From positions 29,164,532 to 29,228,531 of the forward strand of contig CM066912.1 in NCBI GenBank assembly GCA_033964015.1: a DNA stretch of 64,000 nt, read 5' to 3'. Below are positions 30,101-48,400 of the stretch, one piece after another. The DNA is from Scolanthus callimorphus. Taxonomy: Eukaryota > Cnidaria > Anthozoa > Actiniaria > Edwardsiidae. The notes under the pieces were generated by a model that was given only the letters and a program-made list of their open reading frames with translations, ran no database searches and was not told the DNA's origin. Each line of letters starts with the position of its first letter. The first letter of the stretch is position 1. The position numbers and the translations under genes are program-made.

Positions 30101-30811
30101 TTATCACCCTGCTTATGCCAAATGATTCTACAGTACTCTGCTAGCAAGAAACTTTGCACTGAGCTAACACGAGAATTTCATTCTTCTTAAAACTCAAATG
30201 ACTTTGAAATTATGGGATAGGGGAGATAAGGCACAAAAATGGGGTGTCTATTTAAAAACTTTGTAATTCTGAGAATGTGGGAGAGGGAGAAAATAAACAA
30301 CAGAGAGATGGAAGATTCTGGAGTCTGTTCCTCTTCACTCTTTTGTGATTGATTACCAAATGCCATAATAAGGTAAACTACACTATGTTACGCATTGAAG
30401 CTTTAATAGCTGAAGCACTATGAGATTGATCCTTTAAGTCAGTTCTAAGACGTGACGTACATGTAAAATCTGTGTGTGTTGATCTTGTTTTACTTGACGT
30501 GTTTAGTCACTTTGGTTTCCGTTTTGATATAACAAATATACCGGCTAAATTGTGAAATGAATAATAGCTTTACTCACGCAGAGTTGAGAATTTTTTCTCA
30601 TCGATTTCCGACCCCTCGCAGATCAAACAGCGATTGGAATAAAACACACGTCAAAAGAAAACAAATAATTTTCGAGGTACGTATCACTGTTTTGGCATCC
30701 GATATTTGCTACTGGTTTAATTACGCAAAGCAAAACATTTGAAAATAGTACGAACGGAATAAGGAAGTTGAGGGACATTCTACCTTGTTCCTCTTGTTGT
30801 GTCTCCGCCAT
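27117..30811 (-). CDS. TOLLIP: Toll-interacting protein (C2 + CUE adaptor), complete, 6 exons
   Basis: A ubiquitin- and phosphoinositide-binding adaptor of endosomal sorting and Toll/IL-1 receptor signalling. Exons on the minus strand: 30811-30784, 29937-29768, 29470-29337, 28704-28656, 28449-28297, 27419-27117 (stop 27119-27117), giving 278 aa against ~274 in human. Order of parts: an N-terminal tail with the TOM1-binding-like [12 protein letters not shown]; a C2 domain from about residue 50 ([57 protein letters not shown]); a proline/glutamine-rich linker; and a C-terminal CUE domain (residues ~235-277) with the MFP motif at 245-247 and LL at 272-273. All phases join cleanly. The first coding exon is only 28 nt (MAETQQEEQ). 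Confidence 0.95.
27735..27950. repeat. Foldback element in TOLLIP last intron
   Basis: GGATCCCTGCACAGCGTTATG (left) and CATAACGCTGCGCATGGATCC (right) are inverted, as are GTAGAGAAAAATGCTGA and its inverse further in. A partial extra copy of the centre (GGCAGCTGTGCCAAAATG onward) follows at 28025-28080. Confidence 0.6.
28966..29169. repeat. GGGGTATGGATA-type MITE, copy in TOLLIP intron
   Basis: The ends TGTGTTTCCAAGAAATATCC and its inverse flank a poly-C tract and a GGAAATTCC.GAG.GG.GGGGGTCA pair. Related copies are at 33126-33290 (GFUS intron) and 47591-47758 (MICAL intron). Confidence 0.65.

Positions 30812-30816
<5 letters not shown>
30801..30816 (-). promoter_or_regulatory. YY1-like site overlapping the TOLLIP start codon
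   Basis: On the minus strand the start codon sits in CCAAGATGGCGGAGAC, close to the AANATGGCGGC consensus bound by YY1 near many animal transcription starts. Function is inferred from the motif only. It suggests a short 5' leader. Confidence 0.4.
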
Positions 30817-38328
<7,512 letters not shown>

Positions 38329-38366
38329 TGTGGTGCTGTAATCATCAATGGCAACTAACATAGTGG

Positions 38367-38372
38367 AATAAA
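38367..38372 (+). terminator. Probable GFUS polyadenylation signal AATAAA
   Basis: A canonical hexamer 39 nt after the GFUS stop codon. Confidence 0.7.
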
Positions 38373-39346
38373 CTGGGAAGTTGCATTTTCTGTCTGCATT
38401 CATTCATCCATTTATTTATTCATTCATTAATTCCATGGTGGCTCCTTGCACCAGGATTACAGTCTTGTACCCAGACGTTATTTTTTGCGTCTTTTGTGGT
38501 GATTTCTCCATGAAAAATGTCTCTATGAAAATTGTTTTGGAGCCGTAGGGACTGGGAATGAGTACTAGACACGGCGCGCAATGAATTGTGGGACATGCGC
38601 TAAAACCTACTCATATCCCATAACTCTCTGCGCGCCCTAAAATCCGGATGGGTATGAGACTGAGCTGCCAGGAAAGCAAAATCGCAGACGTCCGGTTTGG
38701 AACAGGCGCGAACTGCAATCACAGGAGCGCGGAAATACCGTACAAAATTATGTGTACGGGACATCTAAACGCAGATATCTTTCCTTGTAGAAATGCACTT
38801 GCCCTATTACATAGAAAGTACGGTATTTCCACGCGCTCCTGTGGTGGGACGACCTAAGAATTCTAGGGTGGGTAGCTGAAACTCTTGGGGAAGGGATGAG
38901 GTGAGGGGGTGCAACTTCCTAGTCGACTGTTGTAGGTGGCTATTAATGTATTAAAGAGCCTGTGTCAGCCGCCATTTTGACAGCTAGCAACATACCAAGT
39001 CAGAGAAAGCATCCATTTCCATCGGCTGATTTAGAGAATAGATCAATATTCTCGATTGAATTTGGTAAATCAAATCTGAAACTTTGTTTTTAGATGTTTA
39101 TTTAAGAGACTTCTACACGTAATTCGTCTTCTAATATCAAACGAAGACAATAACAAAGGAATGGCTGACACGGGATCTTTAAACTAACGACATAAAGCAA
39201 TCACGTATAGAATTAAATAATGGGATTCACGAGGCAATTAGGCGCAGAAAAACAGGTCAAACGGCGCCCGGTTTTGTATTTATTCTAGATAGAGCTGGTA
39301 AATAAAGGTCATTTGGAGAAAGGACAGGTTGTTGTGATATTTCAAG
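38373..39346. other. Intergenic region after GFUS
   Basis: No gene seen. An inverted repeat at 38725-38847 (CAGGAGCGCGGAAATACCGT and its near inverse) is the only structure noted. Confidence 0.5.
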
Positions 39347-39729
39347 CCCGGGGGGAGGACTCTAAGGTTAAAATGCTAGGGGTGACCGTCGGGAAACTCG
39401 AATTTTGACCCTAAAAAATACCTTGTCGGAAAAAATTTCCACCCTAAAAAATACCCCTCAGTCTGAAAATACCCTAAAAAATACCAACAATTTTGACAGA
39501 TTAAATTTTATTCTGGCCGTTTATTTAATATACATCAAATGTATCCTCTCGACTTTCAAAAACACTACCTTATTTGCGTGAGAACCCCCTAAAAAATACC
39601 TATTTTTCTTACTATACCGTTTTTTTTATTTTCGAACCCCTAAAAAATACCAGATCGCCGATTTCAACCCCTAAAAAATACGACGGTCACCCCTAGCATT
39701 CGAATATAGGGAGTCCCCCCCCCCCCGGG
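39347..39729. mobile_element. 383-bp TIR element with iterated CCCTAAAAAATACC motif, 8-bp duplication
   Basis: The ends CCCGGGGGGAGGACTC and GGAGTCC...CCCGGG are inverted and flanked by ATTTCAAG on both sides (39339-39346, 39730-39737). The interior repeats CCCTAAAAAATACC about seven times, plus an inverted GGGTGACCGTCG / CGACGGTCACCC pair. The 8-bp duplication suggests hAT. No ORF. Confidence 0.75.
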
Positions 39730-39840
39730 ATTTCAAGTGGTCCGGAATATTACGATAATGCGTTTCAGGGGGGGCAGTATCTAGCAGCGAAAGAAAGCGC
39801 TTATGGGTGGGGCAAATAAAAGAACCTTGTCCATGCTTCC

Positions 39841-39975
39841 TAGGGCTCGCGTTAAGGCGCTGGGTCTCCCACCGCTGTGGTCCATGATCGATTCCCGGCT
39901 GGGACAGAGGAAATTTGCTTTCGAGTCGTGATCGAGACATATTGTGGGTTGAACTTAGTTCTACTGTGTTCCCTA
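39841..39975 (+). repeat. SINE-like element with tRNA-like head
   Basis: GCGTTAAGGCGCTGGG followed by GATCGATTCCCGGC looks like Pol III A and B boxes of a Leu/Ser-type tRNA. The body (GAGTCGTGATCGAGAC...GTTGAACTTAGTTCTACTG) resembles the repeats at 5958-6078 and 10173-10290. Confidence 0.45.
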
Positions 39976-40960
39976 AAAGCTGGTTTCCACAAGAGAAGAA
40001 TGGGCTGCCACGTGGCAAATGTCATTCGCACCTAAGAAGTGCATGGTAATGTCGGTCACTCTGAAGAGATTTCCCTCGTACCGTCAATACACCATCTGCA
40101 AGCACTTGAGGGAGTTCAATTTCAGAAGTACCTGGGTGTTTACATCTCCAGCACGTTAAACTGGGTTAAACAATGCGAAGAGGTCAAGAAGAAAGCAGAC
40201 AGAGTGCTGGGCGTCCTACAGAGAAACTTCTCTTCCTGTAGCAGAGACATGAAGGCGCGGGCGTATCTGAGCTTAGTAAGACCCATAGCCGAATACGCCA
40301 CCGCGGCTTGGTCACCCTACACGAAGAAAGACTGCGCCGTCATTGAATCTATTCAGCGGCGCGGGGCTCGCTTCGTTACCGGCGACTACGCCCGAACGAG
40401 CAGCGTCACCAGCATGCTGGAGTCGCTGGACTGGCCCCTTCTGGAGACTAGGCGTTTGGGGTGGGACTTAGATATGTTCTTCAAAATAAATTCTGGGCTC
40501 GTGACTATACCGTGTCGTGTCGCTCGTTAGTCAGGGAGCATCTGTAATCCCGTGGGCTTTTTTTGAAGACAACAAGCCACCTATCTAGAAGTGTTAAGGG
40601 GACCTTAAGGAACTCAAAAAATGTTGTCGGCAATTTTGCGACTTGCACCGACAGCTGCTATGGCGACTTTTTGAACATCCTCTAAAACCACAGGGTACCC
40701 GAGCCTGATGTTATTAAAATGAGTGCGAAAACATATCAAATTAATCTGGTATTGCATAAAACATCAACTCATTACAATAAGCAGTCTATTCTGTGTCATA
40801 AAATTGTATTTGGACATATGTCCAAAAAGAAATGGCGTCAAAAAGGAATTTCAATTTTTTTTTTTGGCGGCCATCTTGGATTTTCAACGTTTTTTAATTA
40901 ATCGTCCGAAATAGAAAGAAAAAGGCTCAAAATGAAAATAAACTTATTCAAGATGATTGT

Positions 40961-41080
40961 AATAGCGGATTTCAGATGACTGCCGTGAGTAATTCGCAAT
41001 TACTTTGTAATTATTTTTATAGGTTTTAATTAGAATTGGTGCGATTCGTTTCACTACAATCATGTGAAAACCGCTCTATA
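40961..41080. repeat. TATAGAGCGG-type MITE, copy 1
   Basis: AGCGGATTTCAGATGACTGC on the left and GTGAAAACCGCTCTATA on the right form inverted ends. A second copy lies at 44801-44968 with the same ends and GTGAGTAATTCGCAATTA subterminal word. Confidence 0.6.
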
Positions 41081-41283
41081 TAATAGAGTCTAAGAAACTA
41101 TTCTACCTAATGCATTTCTCTTCCTTCGATTATAGTTTTTCAGCTTGATTGCAAGAGAAAACTTGCATCACGCTTTGTTTGTCATTAGTCCTGAGGTTTA
41201 TCCGAAAGCTTGTGCCTAAGAAATCAAGAGAAAGCTCGGATTACTATGTTATGTCACCTCCGCCGCGCAATCCAATCTCCTTA

Positions 41284-41392
41284 TAGTCCAGTCCCTGAAC
41301 TCTCCTTCGCGGCTCCGTTGTTTCCTGTGGTCGCCGAAAGGAGGACCACAGGAAACAACGGAGCCGCGAAGGAGAGTTCAGGGACTGGACTA
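41284..41392. mobile_element. Perfect 49-bp hairpin element with 9-bp target duplication
   Basis: Two 49-nt arms (41284-41332, 41344-41392) are exact inverse complements around an 11-nt spacer. Tips are TAGTCCAGTCC / GGACTGGACTA. The flanks carry ATCTCCTTA twice (41275-41283, 41393-41401). A 9-bp duplication is typical of Mutator-like elements. A partial end of the same family is at ~56242-56265. Confidence 0.85.
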
Positions 41393-42194
41393 ATCTCCTT
41401 ATTGATGGGCTTTTGTAAGCCAGCCCTCTTTTATTAAGAAATACAACTAATAATATTCAGCTCTGGAATAGCAGTGGCTGTAAAATGGCGCGCTTATTGC
41501 ATCGATTTAGCATTCCATCCCTGACCATTATACAGGTTATAGATATAGAATTTTGATAGGCGTAATCAAGGGGGCGCTGGTTCCGATCATTATTCGTTAT
41601 CGTTCTGGAAAAATGTTCCGGAAAGCCAAGCCAACGGCACAGAAATACTAACACTACGCAGAAACCCATGATCCAAGGCGCCTATGGATCTTGACTTTGC
41701 TGAAGACCATGATGCAGACTTTTCTAAATCTGAGCTGGCGGGACCATATTCAACGACGTCATTTATGGAGACCTGCCATGGATAACAGGCATGTGGAGCT
41801 CCGTTTTCGCGGGCCACTGCTTCTGTCATTTCTTCAAGCCATGTTGTCTTGTGGGAGTAAGCGCCTGGCTCAGGCCGTCCTGTCCCGCCATCAACAGTGC
41901 CGGTGCGCCCTGAGGAGTGACACTGTGGCGCCAAATGCTGGCGAGCTTGCACTTTCTCGGCGGATCCGGAGTCGTCCAAGTAGTCCGGCTACATACTGTA
42001 TCGTGGAGACTGGGCTGCAAGACGTGAAGCTTTGCTGAAGGTGCCCATCTTATGATGACAAAATGGACTAAAGTGGTATAAATGAACACTTTGTCTCCAG
42101 ATAGTATTCAACAGTTTTGCTGCGACGCGCCGGCTGCGTCTCAGTGCTTATAGGCTTCATCGGGCGATTTTTAGAATGTCGTGCGACCGTCGTC

Positions 42195-42300
42195 TGCAGG
42201 ATTCCGTGCAGAGAATGCGACAAAGTGTATATCCGCAAGACAGTAGAGAGAGGGCGCTAGAAACAACACTGATAGACCACGAGCAAGACATCAATCCACA
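42195..42300 (+). pseudogene. Remnant of a GIY-YIG nuclease domain (retroelement-derived)
   Basis: One frame reads IPCRECDKVYIRKTVERG before a stop. This matches the start of the retroelement GIY-YIG fold (C.ECDKVYIGETGR in intact relatives); a diverged ..LIDHEQDI continues in another frame. It lies inside element B. Short and broken, so only a fragment. Confidence 0.45.
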
Positions 42301-42686
42301 GGAGGCCAACAGTGGGGAGGCTCAGACCCCGTCCACACTAACGCGTTTTCGTTTGAATCCGTATACTTTTTGATACGTTTAGGCCTTCCGTCCACACTAA
42401 CACGCTGATAGTTTTCATCGAATCCGTATAAGTTTGAAAACGCTCTCGAAAGTGAATAAAAACGAATCCGTACACATATCGTTTTAGTGTGAAGGGTCGA
42501 ATCCGGATAAAAATGAAAACGCGATGACGTCAACTGTACCATTTTTTGATACTATCCTTGCACGTGTCAACGCTTGTTTGGAACGTTTTGAAGCTAAATC
42601 TCCCGTCCACACTAACACGCATCGAATCCGTATAAGTTTGAAAACGAATACTTTTGAAAACGCGTTAGTGGACAAGGCCTCATTCG

Positions 42687-42833
42687 CAGTGGCGGATTCA
42701 GGATTTTTCTCAGAGGGGGGTTTGCACCACTAAGTTGGACTGGATGATCCGTACTGAGTTCAAGTAACTACTAATCTATCACTCTTATAGGGGGGTTGCT
42801 ACCCCAACAACCCCAACCCTAGATCCGCCCCTG
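42687..42833. mobile_element. hAT-like MITE with ATTCG 5-bp duplication
   Basis: The ends CAGTGGCGGATTCAGG and CCTAGATCCGCCCCTG are inverted. ATTCG flanks both sides (42682-42686, 42834-42838). Same class as 13734-13984 and 51756-51925. Confidence 0.75.
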
Positions 42834-43054
42834 ATTCGTAAGATATGGCAAGGTGGGGCTAGTATAATGAAAACCTTTGAAAACTTGACGAAATGTAGGT
42901 AAAGCCCCCCAGCCTGGCCGTCCCTGCAATAGCAAAGCAGGACGTGAACATTTTCTAACATACTTGATGACAATAAAAAAAAAAAAAAAAAAAGTGAACA
43001 TTTTCTAGTTCCTTCCTATTAACAGGATGGAAACATTGAGGGGTTTTATGTAAA

Positions 43055-43195
43055 ATGCAAAGTTATTATTATAACTTTTTTGGCGATCATCGTGGCGTAT
43101 TATCCGGAACCTAATATTAGAGCTCGCGCGAGTCAAACAGCATTCTGATGGTCGCCATAAATTATAAGCTCTCCAAAGTTATAATAATAGTAATG
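43055..43195. repeat. Foldback within element B
   Basis: TTATTATTATAACTTT...TGGCGATCATC is inverted as TGGTCGCCAT...AAAGTTATAATAATA. Non-coding. Confidence 0.5.
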
Positions 43196-44030
43196 TAGGT
43201 GATAGACTGCTTGCAGCCCCTTCTTCGTCGAACTTACGTTAATCGAGGGAAATGTTTTTTTAACCCGCGGCGCAGATGATGATGTTCTGGGCGTAAATAT
43301 GTTTCCCAGTCAATTTTAGGAGTTTTGCCCATATGTATTCATTAGTTAGAATCGTTTTTTAATGTTTATTTCAAAACAAATCATATTGAATAAGTTTCTC
43401 TTCATTTGCAGCGATTATTGGACGATCAATGAAAAAAGATGCTGAAAATCCAAGATGGCGGATCCAAGATGGCCGGCAAAATTTTTAAATTCCTTTTTGA
43501 CGCCATTTATTTTTTAAACATATGTCCAAATACAATTTTATGACACAGAATGGACTGCTTATTGTGATCAGTTAATGTTTTATGCAATATCAGATTAATT
43601 TGGATTGTTTTGGCAGTCATTTCAATAAAATCAGCCGCGGGTACCCTGTGGTTTTAGAGGATGTTCAAAAAGTCGCCATAGCAGCTGTCGGTGCAAGTCG
43701 CAAATTGCCGACAACATTTTTTGAGTTCCTTAAGGTCCCCTTAACACTTCTAGATAGGTGGCTTGTTGTCTTCAAAAAAAGCCCACGGGACTTTAAATCG
43801 CGACATATGCTCCCTGACTACGTGTCTATAGAAATTGTTCCAGGGTACTCAAGCACAAGAGGCCACCAATATAAGTTTAGAGCTATTGGGGCTGATATTA
43901 ATGCCTTCAAGTACACGTTCTTTGTAAACAGTTCCGCATTGGAATGACCTCCCAGCGGAGGCGGCGGAAGCCGACAGTTTAGCCGCCTTTAGAGCAGCAA
44001 GGTAGTGGGTCACGCTGACCACATTGCAAT

Positions 44031-45387
44031 ATTAATATTATGCTAATTGCAATTACTTAAATTAAAGATTGAAGCTCGTATCAGTCGCTCCAGTCGTATC
44101 AGTCGACCGTGAAACAATAGAAAAATTCCAATTTCCATTGCTTCACGGTCGACTGATGCGACCTTATGGAAACCCCTGTTCAAGGTTGACACTAAAGAAC
44201 CCATTGCACTCTTTATAAGAGTATCTATCTATCTATCTATCTATGCTCTCCTGGTGCAATGGCTTATACTAGGAGGCATATATACTGTAAAACAGCCCGC
44301 GTGGTTGTAAGCTACGCGGTAGCAATTTGCGCCCTCTAATGCAGCCAGTTAAGTTTTCCAACCTCCTGAACCTCTCCTTGTCTAGCCGTCGTGTACTGTC
44401 GAACGCTTTGTGGAGAAGACCCTTTCTTTTTCTTTTTCCATTTCTTTCTTTCTTTGCACCATCCTCGATAAGAGGCAACCATAATATTTGCTTCTTTGCA
44501 ATAGGGGTGGGGGGGGGGGGGCGCTTCGATTTGTTTACAAGTGTCGAGTTTCTCAGGAGAGGCGCGTCTCTCCCTCTAAATCGAAGCGCGCCGCGGGTAC
44601 TAAAAACATGTTCCTTGATTTACGGACGTTCGCCGACGTTCGCCGAAGAAGGGGCTGTAAGCAGTCTAAATGGGGGGAGGCGGGGTGATTTCGGAAAACT
44701 GGATGAGCGCCGTAATAACACCAACTCGTATGTTTTTGATAAAGCCACTGGTTACTTGGCGATACCCTAGTACTAGACTAGCTATGAGAGACTAGCTATG
44801 AGAGCGGATTTCAGATGACTGTCGTGAGTAATTCGCAATTAATTTGTACGGTTTTGTACTCAAGAGCTCATGTTTGTACTTTGTTTTACTTTTTACTTTG
44901 TTTTGTTCAGAATTGGTGTAATTACTTTGCGATTGGTTTCACTACAGTCAAATGAAATCCGCTCTATAGACTGAACTATTCTGTCAGTCTATCTAGCCTC
45001 CTGCCTCATCAATAAGCTTCGAAAAAAATATTTGCTTCTAGAAACCCGCGCGCGCTTCAAGTGCGCAAAACTGGTAACGAGTTCAAACGTCCGCTGACCG
45101 GTGCACTTACAGGCTCAGTCTGCTATGTTTATGCGAGAAGTACAGGAGGATCATTCAGCGGGAAATTGTTCTATTTCTTTCTAAAAAAAATAACCGTCTA
45201 TCGCTGCAATACAATGTAGATCTGGATCTAAAGGAAAAGATGTTAAATATGATGCTGAACCGGAAGTCACGACTATCGCATTTGTGACAATGGAAATGTT
45301 TCGGATTGTAGGCGTTATGTGAGATGGTTGGTGGCAAAATGTGGCGTAAACTGTGGCCCGTCGCTGTGAAATAAATGACTTTTGCAG
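44031..45387. other. Intergenic region upstream of MICAL
   Basis: Holds a GTCGACTGATACG foldback (44086-44172), a (TATC)n run (44222-44244), a CT-rich stretch (44420-44460) and a TATAGAGCGG MITE (44801-44968). MICAL upstream exons or its promoter may lie here or in the following bases, but no promoter motif is clear. Confidence 0.45.
44801..44968. repeat. TATAGAGCGG-type MITE, copy 2
   Basis: AGAGCGGATTTCAGATGACT and GTCAAATGAAATCCGCTCT are inverted ends. Matches the copy at 40961-41080. Confidence 0.65.
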
Positions 45388-45420
45388 GAGCAAAAGCTGA
45401 TTTTTCTACCACTGTTCGAA

Positions 45421-48400
45421 ATGGATGATGAAGACGGAGATCAAAATGACCGAATTAACACTAAAAGTCCACCGGAACTTTTCGACGAGTTCATTCAAGC
45501 CGGCGATCTCCAAGAAACTGTTATTGTTTTCAAATCGCTCTGCGAAAGTCTCGAAATCAATCAGAAGAACTACAAGACGCTGTATACTTCCATTAAGAAT
45601 GGACTCACTACTTGGAAAGCGAGATCTTTATGGGCAAAATTGGATAAAAGGGCCGAACACAACGATTACAAGAATAAACCTTGCGCTAGGAATAAAGTCC
45701 TAATAATTGGGGCCGGCCCTTGTGGATTACGAAGCGCTATTGAAGCTTCTTTGCTCGGAGCTCAGGTGATGGTAGTGGAAAAGAGAGATCGCTTTTCTAG
45801 GAATAATGTTCTACATTTGTGGCCGTATCTTATAAACGATATGAAAAATCTTGGAGCCAAGAAATTCTATGGACAATTTTGTGCGGGATCCTTGGATCAT
45901 ATAAGTAAGTCGAGCGTGATTCCATGTTGATATACGCTTCAGTTTTCCAGTGTTTTTATTTTCTCAGCATGATTTGCAGCACGGATTTACCCACAATTTG
46001 CAAGACAATTAATCTTATGATATTGTTTGCTGCTTTTTGCTGTAAAATATTCCGAAATATCTTGAGCTCATATCGTTGACAGAAAGTTATGTAATAGTTT
46101 TGACGTTGTATGATTCCCAGAGAGTATTCAAATGAAATCCAAGCGGAATAACGTCAGATATATTTTGGTGACAGTGACTGGTCTCAATCACGAACAGTCT
46201 TTTGTTATTTTGGTTCCTGTGTTTCCGTGTATTGAAAAAACAGTGACCTCTTTGAGTATTCCTTGATGAGGAATTTATTTGAAGTGATTAAGAATTGTTT
46301 TGGAAATGACAGGTCATGATCATGTGTTGTTTTATTATAACTTGATAAGATCTGCACTGGTTTGAGTGGGAGGGAGGAGTTTTAGGAATGGTTGGATTTT
46401 TAAGATAATACCCTTTATAAAGAAAGTTGCAGTGCTTATATCAAGGGCTTTATTGCCTAGGGATAAGGGCCAGAGAGAGCAAAAACCATTGTAGATAAAC
46501 TCTTGATATGCCTTTTAAAAGTAATCTCTGAACAATGATTCAGGTGAGTTTTATGGCTTCCAGTGGTTGCTTAGCAACTACCTTACCTACCATCTGATGT
46601 TTAGTATAATACTCAAGTGAATATAAGAATTTCCGTGTGCTGATTGGTAGAGAGGTAGGATTGGGAGTGAGTACAATGATCATGCAAAAGTGCCCAAAAA
46701 ATTGTCTAAAAACCTTATGAATCACTACTTGAGAAACTATACTAAATCAATTAGTCTCCCTGGGCTCCGTGATTATTGGCATAGAGTCACCTTGACTTTG
46801 TCTTAGTCTATAATCAAGTTGCCTCCGGTGACTAATTGTTAAATAATGCTAATATATATTTTTTATATCTCATTTCTTTTCCATTGTTTTTTGTTGCAAT
46901 GTCATATTTATACAAGGGAGGGTCGTAAAGGGAAAAACTGCAAGAGAGGGATGAAAAATGATGACTGAGGCCATATGATTAAGGCCAACATTTTCCAGGC
47001 CGAGGTTACAGTTTTTCCCTATACGGCTGACCTAAAGTTGAAACAGAACACAGAATTTGTTACCATGCCCTATAGGAAAAAAATGAAATAAATAATATAT
47101 TGATTATTTCATGAATAGTTGAATTTTAATGTTGTTGTTCACTATAGGCATAAAGCGTCTTCAACTTATTCTTCTTAAAGTGTCATTGTTATTTGGTGTC
47201 CAAGTCTACCCAAAGACAGGGTTTCTTACATTAGTTGAGCCAAAAGAAGGTATAGTACACAGCTAATTTATTCTCAGCAGTAACAGTTTCTTCAAAATCT
47301 TGGTGAAGAGATATTTGGATGCCCTTAATAGTTATTTGTGCTGTATGATATATTATTTTTAGAAAAAGATTAGCATAGCAAAATATCAGATTATTTTTTA
47401 ATCTGCACACTTACTATGGGTATAGATTTTTTCTGGAATAACACATGTTACACTGAAATAAGAAAAAAATGCTATTATAAAGGAGCCAAAGTTATGATGG
47501 AGGTGATTGTTATGATGTCGTTCTTGATGATGATGATCACAACAACATCAATGAATGGTGTAAAAGTGGTTGATGTTGATGGATAATCTGCGATTCTAGA
47601 GAAATCCATACCAGTCCCCCACAAAGGGATTTGGAAATTTCAGAGGGGCAGGGGTCAAATTCGTTTTATTCTCCCTATCACTGTAAGGGATGGGGGGGGG
47701 GGGGGTCATATCTCAAATCCTTTCCATAGTAGGGGTATGGATAATTTCTGGAATCACCCAATGATGATAGTAATGTTGATATTGATGAAGATGTTCTTGA
47801 CAAAGAAGATCTATGATGTTGATGGTAGTGGCGATGATAATGATGATGAAGATGACATCTAGTCATATTCTATTTTCCAACAGGTCATGGTTGGAGAGCC
47901 TTGCTGGAGCCTGCATCTCATTCATTAAACAAGTTTGAATTTGACATGGTTGTTGGTGCCGATGGCAGACGGCAAGCCCTCAAATTCAAAGGAAAGGAAT
48001 TCCGTGGCAAACTAGCCATTGGAATAACTGTCAACTTCATCAACAGGAACTCTAAGGCTGAGGCTAGTGTTGAAGAAATCAGTGGAGTTGCATTTATCTT
48101 CAATCAAGGATTTTTTCAGGATTTGAAAGATTCCACTGGTATTGAGCTTGAAAATATTGTATATTACAAAGATGAGACTCATTATTTTGTCATGTGTGCC
48201 AAGAAGCACAGTTTGATAAACAAAGGAGTCATTAAAAAGGTGAGATAACGATCCTTCTTTATTTACACTGAAGGCTGGTTTCAAGCATTCAACTTCACAG
48301 AGCTCAGCAGAATTAATCATTCATGTGAAAAGCTGAATTTTCCAATGCAAAGTATTCAGATTTGCTTTAAATTTGATAGAGCTTAATTCTCAAGTTTGAT

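Larger units (their letters stand above)
40528..43820. mobile_element. Element B: 3.3-kb element with ~420-bp terminal inverted repeats
   Basis: The ends 40528-~40950 and ~43395-43820 are long, ~90% similar inverted copies beginning TAGTCAGGGAGCAT. Each arm holds AAAACCACAGGGTACCCG or a close variant about 155 bp from the tip. CGT flanks both ends (40525-40527, 43821-43823). It interrupts the retrotransposon ORF at 40010-44030. The interior has no intact transposase. It carries nested insertions at ~40963-41080, 41284-41392 and 42687-42833, plus a GIY-YIG remnant near 42195-42260. Confidence 0.7.
40010..44030 (+). mobile_element. Non-LTR retrotransposon 3' fragment, split by element B
   Basis: Left part 40010-40527: end of a reverse transcriptase with WQMSFAPKKC, KYLGVYISSTLNW, VRPIAEYATAAWSPY, IESIQRRGARFVTGDY and MLESLDWPLLETRR, hallmarks of the CR1/Jockey-type thumb and C-terminal region. 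Right part 43821-44005: the usual tail of such ORFs (YKFRAIGADINAFKYTFF, then WNDLPAEAAEADSLAAF). A frameshift near 40110 and different frames on either side of the insertion show it is dead. 5'-truncated, with no endonuclease or RT catalytic core in view. Confidence 0.8.

Noticed and set aside
41590..42038. Overlapping 129- and 115-codon frames on opposite strands in element B
   Set aside because: Neither resembles a transposase or other family; GC-rich stretch open in several frames.
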